From assembly GCA_037349105.1 (NCBI GenBank), contig JAYJMM010000083.1, positions 62,001-126,000 on the forward strand: a stretch of DNA of 64,000 nt, given 5' to 3'. The number at the start of each line of letters is the position of its first letter. Position 1 is the stretch's first letter. This DNA is from Limnomonas spitsbergensis. Lineage: Eukaryota; Chlorophyta; Chlorophyceae; Chlamydomonadales. The notes beneath the pieces were generated by a model. That model had not been told where the DNA came from. It worked only from the letters and a program-made list of their open reading frames with translations, and ran no database searches. The position numbers were made by a program, and so were the translations under genes. Below are positions 53,607-64,000 of this stretch, piece by piece.

Positions 53607-55240
53607 GATTGACAGGTCAGCGATGACAAATCTGGACAGAGGGATAGCACGAGGGCGGCAAGGAGGGGTTGTCAACACGACTAGTCGAAGTATGGTATCG
53701 CCAGGCCTTTGCAATCGGTATTTCAAACCTTTTGGAGGAAGGGCAAGAGCAGGCTGAGGCGTTCGGTGGGAACAGTTGGGGTCGGGCCCACTTCGATACA
53801 CGCGCACCGACAACTGATACAAAAAAATCTCCAGCAGGAGGTGGCACCTGGAGGAGAAGCTCAGAAGCGACATATCAAAAGGTCGCTCGTCGGTTCTCTG
53901 AGTACCTCACGGGAATGAACGAAGATGACATATATGTCAAGACCGACCCTTAGCCATGACTTGAGGGCAAATGCTCTTTCATTTTGCACAGCTGCTGTCA
54001 CCAAATAAGAGCGAGGCAAAACAGCCTGGAGAAGAGCTATAGCCTTCTTGTCGACACAGCTACGAAGGGCGGGAGAAGCGAGGGGGCTTCAACTACATAC
54101 TTACAATATTGTATGCAAGCGAGCAGCAGAGGCATGAAGACCCCCAAAACCGACAAGACACCAGATCACCCCCGGCACATGCCCGAGGCGTCGGCACAGA
54201 CAAGACATGGCGGTTTATTAAAAAGACATGACTTTGAGCATACGATTATCTGGAAGGCAGTTCCTATTATTTGCTGGAACACTTCCCACCTGTCAAGTCC
54301 CAGGGAGAGCCCGTGCCTCGACTCTCTTAGTCGCAGACGTAAGGGCCTCGAACCAATATGAAGTCGACGGAAACGAGCTGGTCGAAAGGTGGGAGGGTGG
54401 AGAGAGAAAGAACTTGGGGAGGGGCATGTACAAGAGCCAACAAGAATCGTAGCAGGCCAGTAGCAGGCCCACCGAAAATGTACGATTACGACATCATGTT
54501 TGCTCCTTCCCCAGCCTTCCATCTCGACCCGTCCTGTCCTGACTCGACAGCCCGCTCGACAGCCCCTCGCGAGTTACCCCTGCAACACCTTAAATCCACC
54601 CTTGTCCTGTCTTGATTTAATAGAATGCCGCAAGATGACGAGGATGCTCGGCACAGTCGGCAGCAGTAGCTACCCTGTTGCTCAGTGTGAACTAACACTA
54701 CTCGGTATGGACGAGATGCCAGAATCTAGGTTGATTCGGCTCAACCAGGGGGGCTCAACCTCTGGATTTGGGAGGGCATTTCACGGTTTCTAGGGTTGGG
54801 CGGCCGGTCTCACACCTTGTTAGGTCTTAGCAAAAGATTTCACGAGCTGGAAGTGTTAGAGGAGCTTCAGTTCGAGCAGATGTCTGTCAACAAAACGATT
54901 TTTTTAGAGTAACGATCTTCTTCCAGAAAATCGGCCGCCACACATATTTTATACGGCTGGATTCATTTATGTTGGCTGTTTGAAGCCGCTCCGATCCCCA
55001 AACTGGAAATAAAGTATGCCCTAGCGTGCAGCTTGCCGTGGCATCCGTAGCGTGGCATCATGTAGCATTGGTGGAGATCTTGTGGAATGTCGATTCCTTT
55101 CCTTGTGGCATATCTTGCACCAGGGGTCTTGCACCCTGGGTCAGGCTCTTTTCCTTTAACCTCTATTTTGTGTGCCACTCTTGCTTGCCTTCCTCCGTTC
55201 TCTCCCGTCTTGCTCCGGCTTGGGCCCTGCCGGTCGTCCT
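53607..55240. other. Gene-free region upstream of the 52-kb gene
   Basis: Probable leader and promoter of the minus-strand gene lie in its left part. No defined promoter element and no convincing gene was seen. Confidence 0.4.
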
Positions 55241-55243
55241 CCC

Positions 55244-55810
55244 CTAACCCATGCGGCCTGTCGGTTGGCGGGACGAACTTCCCATTGTAGCAGCGTCTTC
55301 GCCGTCTTTGATTGGGTCCTCTCCCATCCTGGCCAGTTCGGTGATGTATGACTGATTTATGGCATGCTGCTCGTCCCACATGTCGTAGGTGGATCGATAA
55401 GCTCCCTCCATGTTCTTATTAATTAAGTCGATCTTGTCGTGCCATACCATTGGCTTTGCCTCCTTCAGCGGGCAGTCCTTCTCCAAATTAACCTGGCAGC
55501 ATCTGCATTCTCCATCATCAAGCTGATTAAACGGGCACTGCTGAATCCGGTGCCGTTCACGCGCACATCGCCAACACCTCCCGTCTGTTTCACCCCCCTC
55601 TCTTTACTCTCTTCCTCCCGTTGGTGCTATCCATGGTGACGGAGCATACGGTGCACCACCACCTTCCTAGGCAGGTATGCCAAGCGATCACCCACTGTGC
55701 TTACTTGGTTGGACATGCAGCCCTTGTGCCATGCCCTTTGACAGCCCGCACATTCGCAGATTTTGTGCCTATCACCCTGGTTTTGGCTTGGATCAAACCC
55801 GGGGATCAAA
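55244..55810 (-). pseudogene. Degenerate zinc-knuckle ORF
   Basis: On the minus strand, one frame has ICECAGCQRAWHKGCM (PHD/RING-like). A shifted frame has CWRCARERHRIQQCPFN, with CCHC spacing (C-x2-C-x5-H-x4-C), then GECRCCQV and HAINQSYITELARMGEDP. At least one frameshift separates the two parts. The Cys/His pattern suggests the remnant of a transposon protein; no family could be named. Confidence 0.4.
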
Positions 55811-56445
55811 CCCTCGTGGCTTACTACCCCCTGCTATCACTGATCATTTCCTGGCATTGATACAACACACAGTAGCCCTACTCTCGTATTTTGACCTCTG
55901 TTTCTTGAGTTGCGGCTGGTTCTTTCTTCTCCTCCTGCCTTTCCATCTCCTACTCTCATGGCATGGCAGGGCTTCGGCCCTGCGTAATCTGGCCCACTAC
56001 TCGATCCTCCCCATGTGTCCTTTGTTTCGGTTGGACTAGATTCACTGGAGCCCGACCTGCTTTTTGCCGCTACGGTATGCAATAGCCTTTCTTGTGTTGA
56101 TTTGCTATCGGCCCACTCTTCTCTCATGGATGGGTGGAGCTCTCTGGTGGAGCGAAGCCCTGAATTCTACATGCCCTTCTTCTTCCTCGTTATCGTGGGT
56201 TGGCTGCATGCCGAAATCGAGCTGTGTCCAACCATACATGCCATGATGCCAGTGTACGCATTCTTCAGGTATTTGTTCAAAGCTTTCCGACGTACTTCGG
56301 GTATTTTATTCAAAGCTTTCCGACGCGCACGACCACGACCCTGCCTGATCCTCCTGATATTTCATCCAGATCATACCACCAAGTATTTCCTCACCTATGT
56401 CCTCCTCAGTCGTACCACATCTGCCCCGTTACGCTGGCCATGTCA

Positions 56446-56540
56446 ATACCGTTACACCTCTGGGCCCGCTCAAAGCTCGGCCACGTGGGCGCCCAATTGA
56501 ACAGAAGGGAGAAAAGAAGAAAGTAAAAGGAAGATGGGGG
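56446..56540 (-). repeat. R1 dispersed repeat
   Basis: Minus-strand copy: CGTTACACCTCTGGGCCCGC and CTCGGCCACGTGGGCGCCCA, then a purine-rich tail. Confidence 0.7.
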
Positions 56541-58309
56541 GAAAGGAACAATAGGAGAGGCCGGGAAGGCAAAGAAGACCAAGTCCGACACCTGAGTTCC
56601 ACTAGACTACTAGAGAGTGTTTGGCCATGTGTAGGCTGCATGGATTCTCCTCATCCACCTCCTGAAGCCAGTGGTTTAGTTATTACACTGATGGCATCCC
56701 ACAGCGTTCAGCAGGGCCCAGCGGGTATGCACTGTTCTAAACTGATGGCATCACACAGTACATGATTGAGTGCTTGTATCCGCCATTCGGCCCTTGCTCT
56801 TTGGATGGCGGACTTGAAAGACTCCTCTTCATGCTGAGGAAGGAGAGTCTGGCTTGGGGAGTACGGGCTTGGGGACTTTTTAGCGTGATGCTTACAGCCC
56901 GTTTCTGATTGACAGCGGAGATGAAAATGTACGGTGGTCATATATATGGCATGCGGAAGAGTTCCGCAGAGGTCGTTTCTGATCGACCCCTGTAGAGCGT
57001 GCATGTCCGTCCATGGGATAGGTCGTACACATGGCTGCCGATTTTGAATCGCTTTGGTGTCGATCTCCTATTCTTTCGAGTCGATTAAGTCCTTCTCGAC
57101 ACCATGCCACATTTCTACCTGCTCTGCTGCATCTGCTGATTCCCTCGCTGTGCTTCATGAAATGCGCGGCCTGACGCGGCCCATGTCCATGGTCGCTTAC
57201 ACGACCACCACCCAATACGGCCATGGGCAGAAAAATATGGCGATTCTATTATATAATTAATATCAGTTCGAAGGCCTTAAATCTGTCCGCATACTGTGGA
57301 AGTTCCGAGGAGGGGGGTGTCCTCGGAGAAAAGGTCGCACGTGGGTCTTCTAAAGGCCTGCGGAGTGCGGAGCAGTTCAGCAGACCCCGTTTCTGTACGA
57401 CAGGGCCTGCGGTGGAGTTCCGCAGCCAATTAGAAACGGGCTGTTAGCAAGCCTCTGGGGCGTCCAACCGGCCTCTTCGCTGCTTCCCTCGCTTCTACCC
57501 TCACAAGCAAGGCAGCCACCCTCGCCTGGTCACATTCGGCACGTTTGGCTGGAAGAGGAAGAGGCCGACTGCCCTGCTAGAGAGTGCTTCTAGAATCTAG
57601 ATACCTGTAGTCGCCAGTAGTGTAATGCCGATTATTGAACATACTTTTGATACTTGGTACCGGTAATTAGTCCGCGCATCCCCCCAAATATGCTTTTTGG
57701 CCTGTGACTACCAAGTCCACGCTGCCGGAATTTTTTAAATAGTTTTACCGCACATGCTGTTCGCGCAACCCAAAAATAATTACCCGGTAATTAAACGCGG
57801 ACATTAACCTTTTCTACGGTAGGGAAGATAGCTTAAGGAAATTATTTACAAAACAATTGTTGTTATTAAAACTGGCTGTGCTGCCGTCGACTTGGCGTCC
57901 GGCTCGTGCCTGTCCTGTTCTGCTCTTCTCTCTTAGTATGAAGTCTTGGATCTTATGTTTTGTCTTCAATCTTCGGTCTTCTTCTGCTTTGCTTAAGCTT
58001 GGGGAACTTGAAGCCCTGCTTGGGTCCGGCTTGTGGATCTATAACTCTTGGCCTTGAGTCTTCAGATTTTTGTTGTTGTGCCGCTTCTTGAACGGCAAGA
58101 TCAGCCTTGATCAAATTATGAAGCAAATAATTTCCATCCGCCAACCAGGATCGGAGTCCCGGTCTGTGTGCAACAGTGAAACTTGTGCGAGAAAACAAAA
58201 GAAATTCTGTGACCTTGAGGCCTTCTGCCCTGTTTGCAAACTACTTGAGCTCGATTGAGCCCGACTGCAACTGTCTCAAACGAAGATCATGCATGTTCTC
58301 ACTTTATTT

Positions 58310-58402
58310 ACCCCTTTTCCTAATTTTTGTCTGCCCAGTTTTAGTTAGGCGCCCACGCGGCCGAGACTTTTTGAGCAGAGCCCAGAGGTGTAACGTCATT
58401 TA
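58310..58402 (+). repeat. R1 dispersed repeat
   Basis: Pyrimidine tract, GTTAGGCGCCCACGCGGCCG and GAGCAGAGCCCAGAGGTGTA, then ACGTCATT. Confidence 0.7.
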
Positions 58403-58892
58403 CTTTATGAACAACCGATGCACGGGGCTCAGGTATTTTCTAGTATTCGCTAGGCCTCTATTGTTCGAACATGCGGGATACAATTCCCCCTGGACTTGCA
58501 AGGCACCTGGATGTTTCAAGGATCTACATATAAAAGCGATTCTCACCAGGAAATTGCCTGCGGCCGACTTCTTAAAGTTCACATCCTTCTGGCAAGAGAT
58601 CTTGCTCAAGCACGCACTTTTAACACAGCTGCGTTGCTCTGAGAGTGCTGTTGCACCGGCATGGATCCAATTTATCAAAGGGCGCAGGCCACACCTCAAG
58701 CATCAAGCAGGCAAGCATAGATGCAAAAGGAGGCTGCAATTCCCGTTTTTCTTGCTGTCACTCTTGCTGTTGATTCAGAATATTTCCTCCGAATATGCAC
58801 AACTCAGATCAAAACCAAGCTGCTATGAATCGAGAAATGTTGTACGGCTCAAAATGGATTATGGCAGCATACTCGGTATGCATCACCCGTGG

Positions 58893-59012
58893 CCGAGCTT
58901 CTCTCCTTTCTTTCCTCTTGTGCCTTTTCCCTTGAGTTTCCTAGCTGTCTTTTTGTTTTCCGACGTGGCCGAGCTTCATTTCAGCATGGCCCAGAGGTGT
59001 GACGTCATTAAC
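58893..59012 (+). repeat. R1-B dispersed repeat
   Basis: Long form, closely matching 34792-34911, with CCGACGTGGCCGAGCTTCAT and GGCCCAGAGGTGTGACGTCA. Confidence 0.7.
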
Positions 59013-59381
59013 CCGTGGCCACTGTCTGAGGTCCTCTACGGGTTCAATCAAGCAAGGTGTGATGCTGCAAGTTCATTTTGGGAGAAACTAGATGGTGTTG
59101 ATCTGCAGCCTTCCAACCAGTTTATTCACTTCCTGCATTGATTCATGCATAGTCAAGCACTTCAGCTGTGTAGACACGGAAGTGACATAGGCACATAGCT
59201 AGTATTGAATAAGAGGCTTCGGGATGCTGAGGAGGACAAGAAGAAGCCGGCAAACAAGAAACATAGACATGTATCTCATCTGGCATTTTATGGATGACTG
59301 CTATCTGTATCCATCAGGTAACTTGTTTAAATCACAGTTGCCAATATATATTGAGGGTTGTCATTCAATTAATCCACTTTA

Positions 59382-59587
59382 CTGTAAGTCTGCCTTGCCT
59401 TCTCTAATAATGAACGTTGTTTGGGGTTGAGGGATCCATAAATATATTCAAGTACCGTATACAATAGTTGATTGTCGACGCCAGTTTCCAGTCAGAAATT
59501 AAGAGTTCTGGTCGATAATTTGCCCCGAGGGCAACATTGAAAGAAATCTTGTTTTCATACCCGAGGGAAGGCTAATCAAATCTACGG
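59382..59587 (+). mobile_element. TA-flanked MITE, copy 5
   Basis: TA at 59380-59381 and 59588-59589. Ends are CTGTAAGTCTGCCTTGCCTT and GAGGGAAGGCTAATCAAATC. The interior matches the four intronic copies (GAGGGATCCATAAATA, CCCCGAGGGCAACAT). Confidence 0.8.
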
Positions 59588-59653
59588 TAAACAACCTGGA
59601 TATTTGGTAAACAACCAAATATGAAGGCCCCAAACAAGCCAACAGTTGACAAT

Positions 59654-60538
59654 TGTCGCACCATAAAGCAGTAACCGTGCCAAAATGGTGTAAGCTGTCC
59701 TTACTGCCTTAGAGAGGCTCAAACTACTCACAACTAAGGTTCAACACCTGTACACACGTGCCTCTTGTACTACACTGCTGAGGTACAAGGGCTGTAAAGG
59801 GGTAACTTGGTGCAGCGTACCGCATAAGAGCTAAGGCTGGGATAAGGCTGGCCTACCCGGGCGCCCCTAGCTGTGGGTACCGCCCCTACTTTACTCGCGA
59901 TGGTTGCTTCGGGTCCGTGGCGGACTTCTTCCCCACTGAGTGGCGGACACCTACGGGCGGACTCAGCGTCTACACGCTGGCCGCGAATGCGCAGCGCGTT
60001 AAGCTGTGGCTGGAACTTCTAGATGACAGGCGTGGAGCTGGCCGCTTGTAGAGCTGCGACTAATGGCCTGTCGGGTCGCGAACCCTGCAGGTCGTTATGA
60101 GTCACTTACCGCGTGTAGCGGGCGAAGCCGTAGCCGTAGACTGCGGACGACGTAGTCCTAGGTAGGGCAGGGCTTCGGGTTAGGAGTTCTCGAGCTTGCT
60201 AGATGGCGGGGTCGCTGATCTAGGCTTGACTGGCTTAGTGGTACTGGCTTTGATGCACTTCACTGGGTAGGTCTCCGAGATCTAGCCTGTGCTGGTTACA
60301 AATAGAGGCCTGTCCACTTAAAAGGAACGAAGTAAGGGACAATGGGCAAGCCGGGATACAATGTCCCGGCAAGCCCTTATTACTAAGGTACGGGAAACCC
60401 TGGCCTCCGATCTTCCCGAAAGTGGGAAGCTGGGCGTCTAACCCTAAAAAGGGGGCTCCGCAGGGAAGCTGCGGAGTCTACGGGGACGTGTCAGCGGTCC
60501 CTACGGTTTTGGCACGTATACTGCATTATACCGTGACA
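59654..60538 (-). repeat. LTR of family A
   Basis: 885 bp from TGTCGCACCATAAAG to CCGTGACA, with TG...CA ends. Its left 245 bp is nearly identical to the start of the LTR at 60541. The rest resembles, in reverse complement, the plus-strand LTR at 36584. Confidence 0.65.
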
Positions 60539-60540
60539 GC

Positions 60541-61612
60541 TGTCGCACCATAAAGCAGTAACCGTGCCAAAATGGTGTAAGCTGTCCTTACTGCCTTAGA
60601 GAGGCTCAAACTACTCACAACTAAGGTTCAACACCTGTACACACGTGCCTCTTGTACTACACTGCTGAGGTATAAGGGTTGTAAAGGGGTAACTTGGTGC
60701 AGCGTACCGCATAAGAGCTAAGGCTGGGATAAGGCTGGCCTACCCGGGCGCCCCTAGCTGTGGGTACCGCCCCTACTTTACTCGCCCCCCGCTCCTCACG
60801 AAACGCACACCGGGCGTGCGTGGGGAGCCGGACTAGGGGTGGGACTGAAACTGAGATCGGAAAATATGTACACTCAGAACTGGTCAGTTCCCTAACACGG
60901 AACCCTCCTAAACACCTGACTGCAATCCAGCCAGTCGGCTGAAAAAAGAATCCACTGAAGAAAATCCACTGCAGGAAATCAACAAAAGGAAATTCACCAA
61001 AGAAAGGCACCAAAGCAACTCACTGAAACCCGTGGCGAACCCTAGGTCCAACCAAGGTACCGAAAACTCGACTCAGGCCTCTGGGTTCCCGGTCTCTTTC
61101 TGGCCTGATCAGGGCATACAGAATCCGGTACCGTCACCATTGTCATGCTTGTTGGAAGTCAAGAAAGGGTCAGAACCCCTGAAAAACCATCAGAACTATG
61201 GGAAGCCAGCGGCCATCAGAATCCATCAGAAATTGTCAGAATCCCTCAGAAATCAGAACGCATCGGAAACCATCAGAAACCAGAATTCCACAGAAACCAT
61301 CAGAAATCAGAAGTCAGAAATTGTCAGACATCAGAACGCATCAGAAACCATCAGAAATCAGAATTCCTCAGAGACCATCAGAAATCTACAGCGGGTCGCA
61401 TGAGAATGAACCGAATCTTCAGTGGGGCTCATCCGGGCCTACAGAATTCTCCTGTTATTCAACCCTCAGCTCTTCATAGGAACACGGAAACCCGCTGCTC
61501 TCGCCCCACTGCACCGTTGACACCTGGCCCTAAGCTACAGGAGACGTGTGCAGTAGCAGCGGTGCTTCTCCCAACCCGCCTCTACAGGTGGCTGGCCCTG
61601 TGGCGGTTCTAT
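60541..61612 (-). repeat. 3' LTR-like sequence of right-edge retroelement
   Basis: It starts 2 bp after the preceding LTR with the same TGTCGCACCATAAAG. A tract TCCCTCCCTGTCCCCCC near 61619-61635 (purine-rich on the minus strand) sits between it and the pol stop, as expected for a polypurine tract. A cluster of CATCAGAAATCAGAA repeats lies at 61190-61390. The right boundary is approximate. Confidence 0.5.
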
Positions 61613-61650
61613 GGCTATTATCCCTCCCTGTCCCCCCTGGCTGTCTGCCC

Positions 61651-64000
61651 CTAGGCAGCTGTCTCCTCCTCTGCTCTTGCTGCGTCGGTGGCCGCTTTGG
61701 CCCTGCGCTGGACTGCCCTGGGGGTGACGTTGGCTTCTCCTCTGCCCGTTGTGTATGAAATGTCATACAGCCCGTTGGGCATGGGCCTGGCGATGCCCCG
61801 CTCCATCTGTTTAGTGGCCGGATTGGTGGCCATGACCTCCACCTCTGGCTTGTCCATGGCTCCTGTCTCCTGGGCTGCTCTGGCGGCTGCCCTGGCTGCC
61901 CGGGGCGCTGTCTCCTCGTGATGGGCTGGTTTGTTCGGTACTGCTGCTGCGGCCGGGCCCGTCTCTTGGCTGGTCCTTGATGCTGGCTGGCACCTGGGGC
62001 ACATCCAATCGCCCTCGGGTACGGCGTATAGCGCTGGCGTGAGGCAGTCCATGTGCCAGCCGGTGTTGCATGCGTCGCACAGGAGCATGACTTCCCCCCG
62101 GTCGGGTAGGCGGCAGACTTCGCAGGACAGGCTGACGTTGGGCCTGGAGGTGCTGAAATCCACCCTGCCTTTCAGGTTGGGGAGGTGGCACGGGGAGCAG
62201 TTGACTGCGTTCTCTGTTACGGTCAAGCCATCGGCGCCCTCCAGCACCAACGCCCCCGTCTCCCCCAGCCTCTGCACCCGCAGGATTTCCGGCCTGGCTT
62301 TGGGGTCGAGGCTGCGCCGCTCTGAAGCGTACCGGACGTACACGTAATCCCCAACGGCGAACCGCCTGACCTGGGGTACATATCCTCCTCCGCGGATCCT
62401 GGCGTAGCGCAACTTGTCCCGGTGCTGTGCGATCTTCAGGTGCTCTCCCGCGACTGGAAGGGCCTCCTTGATCCTGGCCACCCTGGCGAGGAGCAGGTCT
62501 GCGGCCTCCTCCACCGTTGCCACTCGCGCTGTGCTCCATAGGTCTGCCCCGACCTTGGAGGGGAACACTGGCTTCTGCCCGAACAGGACCTCGTAGGGGG
62601 CCATGCGCGTAGCCTGCTGAGGCGAGCACCGGAAACCCCGCGCTACCCACGGGACCATCCTGTCCCATGAGTCGTCGCTGCTCCCGTCCCCGCAGCACTT
62701 GCGCAGGCCCGTCTTGAGGGTCTGGACAGCCCGTTCGGATAGCCCATCCGCTTGGGGATGGTTGGCGGAGGTGGTGCGATGGTCAATGAAGCAATCTAGT
62801 AACATGTCTTGGAACTCTCCCTGGAACTCTGTCCCCAGATCGGTGACCACTTCTGCGCATCCCCCAAACCGTGCGACCACGTTTTGGAAGAATGCCAAGG
62901 CCGTCACGTCAGACGCCTTGCTGGGGATGGGGATAAGCTCCACCCACTTGGAGTAGTGCTCTACACACACCATGACGTACCGGTTGCCCCTAGGCGTGGT
63001 AGTGAACGGCCCGCACAGGTCCACACCCCAGCGGAAAAATAAACCCTCAATAGGGAGTGGGTGCAGGTCTGGCTGCGTGTGATTGAACATGGACGCCCTT
63101 GCCCTGTCGCACACCCCGCACTCCTGGACAGCCTTCCTGACCGCTGCCCTAAGCCCTCTCCACCAGTGCTGCTGCAGGATCATGAAGGCCGTGCGGTGGC
63201 TGCCGAAGTGACCGGTGCTAGCGTGAGCTTCCCTGATTACTGCCTGTCTGTCCTCGGGCCTGGGAACTACACACCGCCGTCCGTCTGGCATCACCCTCAT
63301 CAGCACGCCCCCCCTCTCTGGTTCCCACTGGAAAGGTGCGGCTCTGCGCTGCACCCTGGCCAGTTCCCCTGCCTCTGCCCCAGGGGGGTGCATTTTTGAT
63401 TGCAGGTAGTGCAGGACTGGCACGTCTGTCCATACGTCCACCCGGGCTGCAGGCCCTGCTGCGCATCCTGGTGGGTCCACGACCTCCCCTGCCTCGTCGT
63501 CAGCTACCCGGACGGGGTCTGGGTCTGGGTCAGACTGCCCACCTGGTTCCTGGGCTGCATCCGCCCAGTCTGCTGCCGCTGACTCCCCCAAGCATTGCCG
63601 ATACGTTGCTGCCGCTTCGTCCTCGCCGGAGCATGCTTTGCCTGCACTGGCTAGGGCACAATGTGTGGACGTCAGGGTCATGCCGATAGCAGGGTCGTGG
63701 TCCGGGCCTGGTAAACCAGCCCTGCGGGCCAGCTCTCTAGGGATGATCTTGGCCGCCTCGAGGGCTATGGTGAGCCAAGCCTCGAGAGCCCAAGCATCCA
63801 TGCACCTGCCCAAGGCGGCCCTCCTATCTCCCTCAGGAAAGTCGGGGCGGGGCAAAGTGGACCCCACTGCGTACCCCATGGCCCTCTCCCTTTCATTTGC
63901 ATTTGGTTCCTGCAGGCCCCCCATGGGCCTGAAAACCATGCCGATCTGCCCGTTCCGGAAAGCGTAGGATGCGGGGGTGGCCATGAGGCAGGGCAGCGCC
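61651..64000 (-). CDS. Ty3/gypsy-like pol: integrase with PHD finger, N-terminus off right edge
   Basis: The frame is open to the window edge; numbering is from the ATG at 63984. Residues 1-72 hold a MTase-like segment (ERERAMGY, ALGRCMDAWALEAW). The integrase zinc domain is H254, H259, C289, C292. The catalytic triad is D322 (WGVDLCGPF), D382 (VVTDLGTEF) and E417 (DGLSERAVQ), intact. The C-terminal SH3/chromo-like region is about 540-600, with ENAVNCSPCHLP. A PHD finger follows at C621, C624, C636, C639, H644, C647, C662, C665. A basic, Ala-rich tail ends at 61651. The product would insert element cDNA, and the PHD finger may recognise histone tails. Reverse transcriptase would lie beyond the edge. 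I saw no frameshift. Confidence 0.8.
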   Translation of the reverse strand, partial: ALPCLMATPASYAFRNGQIGMVFRPMGGLQEPNANERERAMGYAVGSTLPRPDFPEGDRRAALGRCMDAWALEAWLTIALEAAKIIPRELARRAGLPGPDHDPAIGMTLTSTHCALASAGKACSGEDEAAATYRQCLGESAAADWADAAQEPGGQSDPDPDPVRVADDEAGEVVDPPGCAAGPAARVDVWTDVPVLHYLQSKMHPPGAEAGELARVQRRAAPFQWEPERGGVLMRVMPDGRRCVVPRPEDRQAVIREAHASTGHFGSHRTAFMILQQHWWRGLRAAVRKAVQECGVCDRARASMFNHTQPDLHPLPIEGLFFRWGVDLCGPFTTTPRGNRYVMVCVEHYSKWVELIPIPSKASDVTALAFFQNVVARFGGCAEVVTDLGTEFQGEFQDMLLDCFIDHRTTSANHPQADGLSERAVQTLKTGLRKCCGDGSSDDSWDRMVPWVARGFRCSPQQATRMAPYEVLFGQKPVFPSKVGADLWSTARVATVEEAADLLLARVARIKEALPVAGEHLKIAQHRDKLRYARIRGGGYVPQVRRFAVGDYVYVRYASERRSLDPKARPEILRVQRLGETGALVLEGADGLTVTENAVNCSPCHLPNLKGRVDFSTSRPNVSLSCEVCRLPDRGEVMLLCDACNTGWHMDCLTPALYAVPEGDWMCPRCQPASRTSQETGPAAAAVPNKPAHHEETAPRAARAAARAAQETGAMDKPEVEVMATNPATKQMERGIARPMPNGLYDISYTTGRGEANVTPRAVQRRAKAATDAARAEEETAA

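Larger units (their letters stand above)
55811..59381. other. Gene-free region with R1 copies
   Basis: No intact gene. A short minus frame at 57953-58198 (LLHNLIKADLAVQEAAQQQ) could be the tail of something but has no support. R1-related pieces are present, including a fragment near 56700-56735 (GCGTTCAGCAGGGCCCAGCG) shared with 35075. Confidence 0.5.

Noticed and set aside
57953..58198. Short minus frame that looks mildly protein-like
   Set aside because: No recognisable motif, no neighbouring exon and no conserved context; kept only as a remark.

Overview
The window looks like nuclear DNA of a flagellated green alga. Coding segments are GC-rich, introns are long with GT-AG borders, and degenerate CCCTAAA/TTTAGGG (plant-type telomere-like) repeats fill many introns. 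It carries a ciliary-tip gene and Ty3/gypsy-like retroelements with PHD fingers. A prasinophyte such as Cymbomonas would fit, but that is inference; no ribosomal or organellar marker is present.

Layout. (1) 1-2726, minus: a continuous 908-codon open frame running off the left edge, encoding a low-complexity protein with a helical centre. (2) 3619-32399, plus: one 22-exon gene. Splicing it by hand gives a phase-consistent 868-residue protein: CEP104/FAP256-type N-terminal domain, paired EDYD-type helices, linker, TOG array, then kinesin-light-chain-like TPRs. Its 21 introns hold almost all of the minisatellites, a 110-bp satellite, and MITEs. Many intron arrays contain copies of the adjacent exon-intron junction. 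(3) 32400-36583: no intact gene; zinc-finger remnants and a cluster of a short dispersed repeat (called R1 here). (4) 36584-48893, plus: a composite of LTR-retroelement pieces. A 5' LTR-like end and a gag-type region (one in-frame TGA) belong to one family. They join near 43.29 kb to a second family that has lost reverse transcriptase, RNase H and the integrase core, but keeps the integrase C-terminus, a PHD finger and a methyltransferase-like tail. (5) 49011-49678: a solo-LTR-like insertion in a zinc-finger remnant. (6) 52122-53606, minus: an intact single-exon 494-residue gene of unknown function with an acidic C-terminus. (7) 53607-59653: no intact gene; R1 copies, a degenerate zinc-knuckle frame and one MITE. 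(8) 59654-64000, minus: two abutting LTRs and the 3' end of a pol gene with an intact-looking integrase plus PHD finger, running off the right edge.

The CEP104-like gene and the 52-kb gene are the clearest host genes. The rest is mostly mobile-element material. The most unusual signals are the splice-junction-derived intron repeats, the CEP104-TPR architecture, and the chromatin-reader and methyltransferase-like domains on the integrases.
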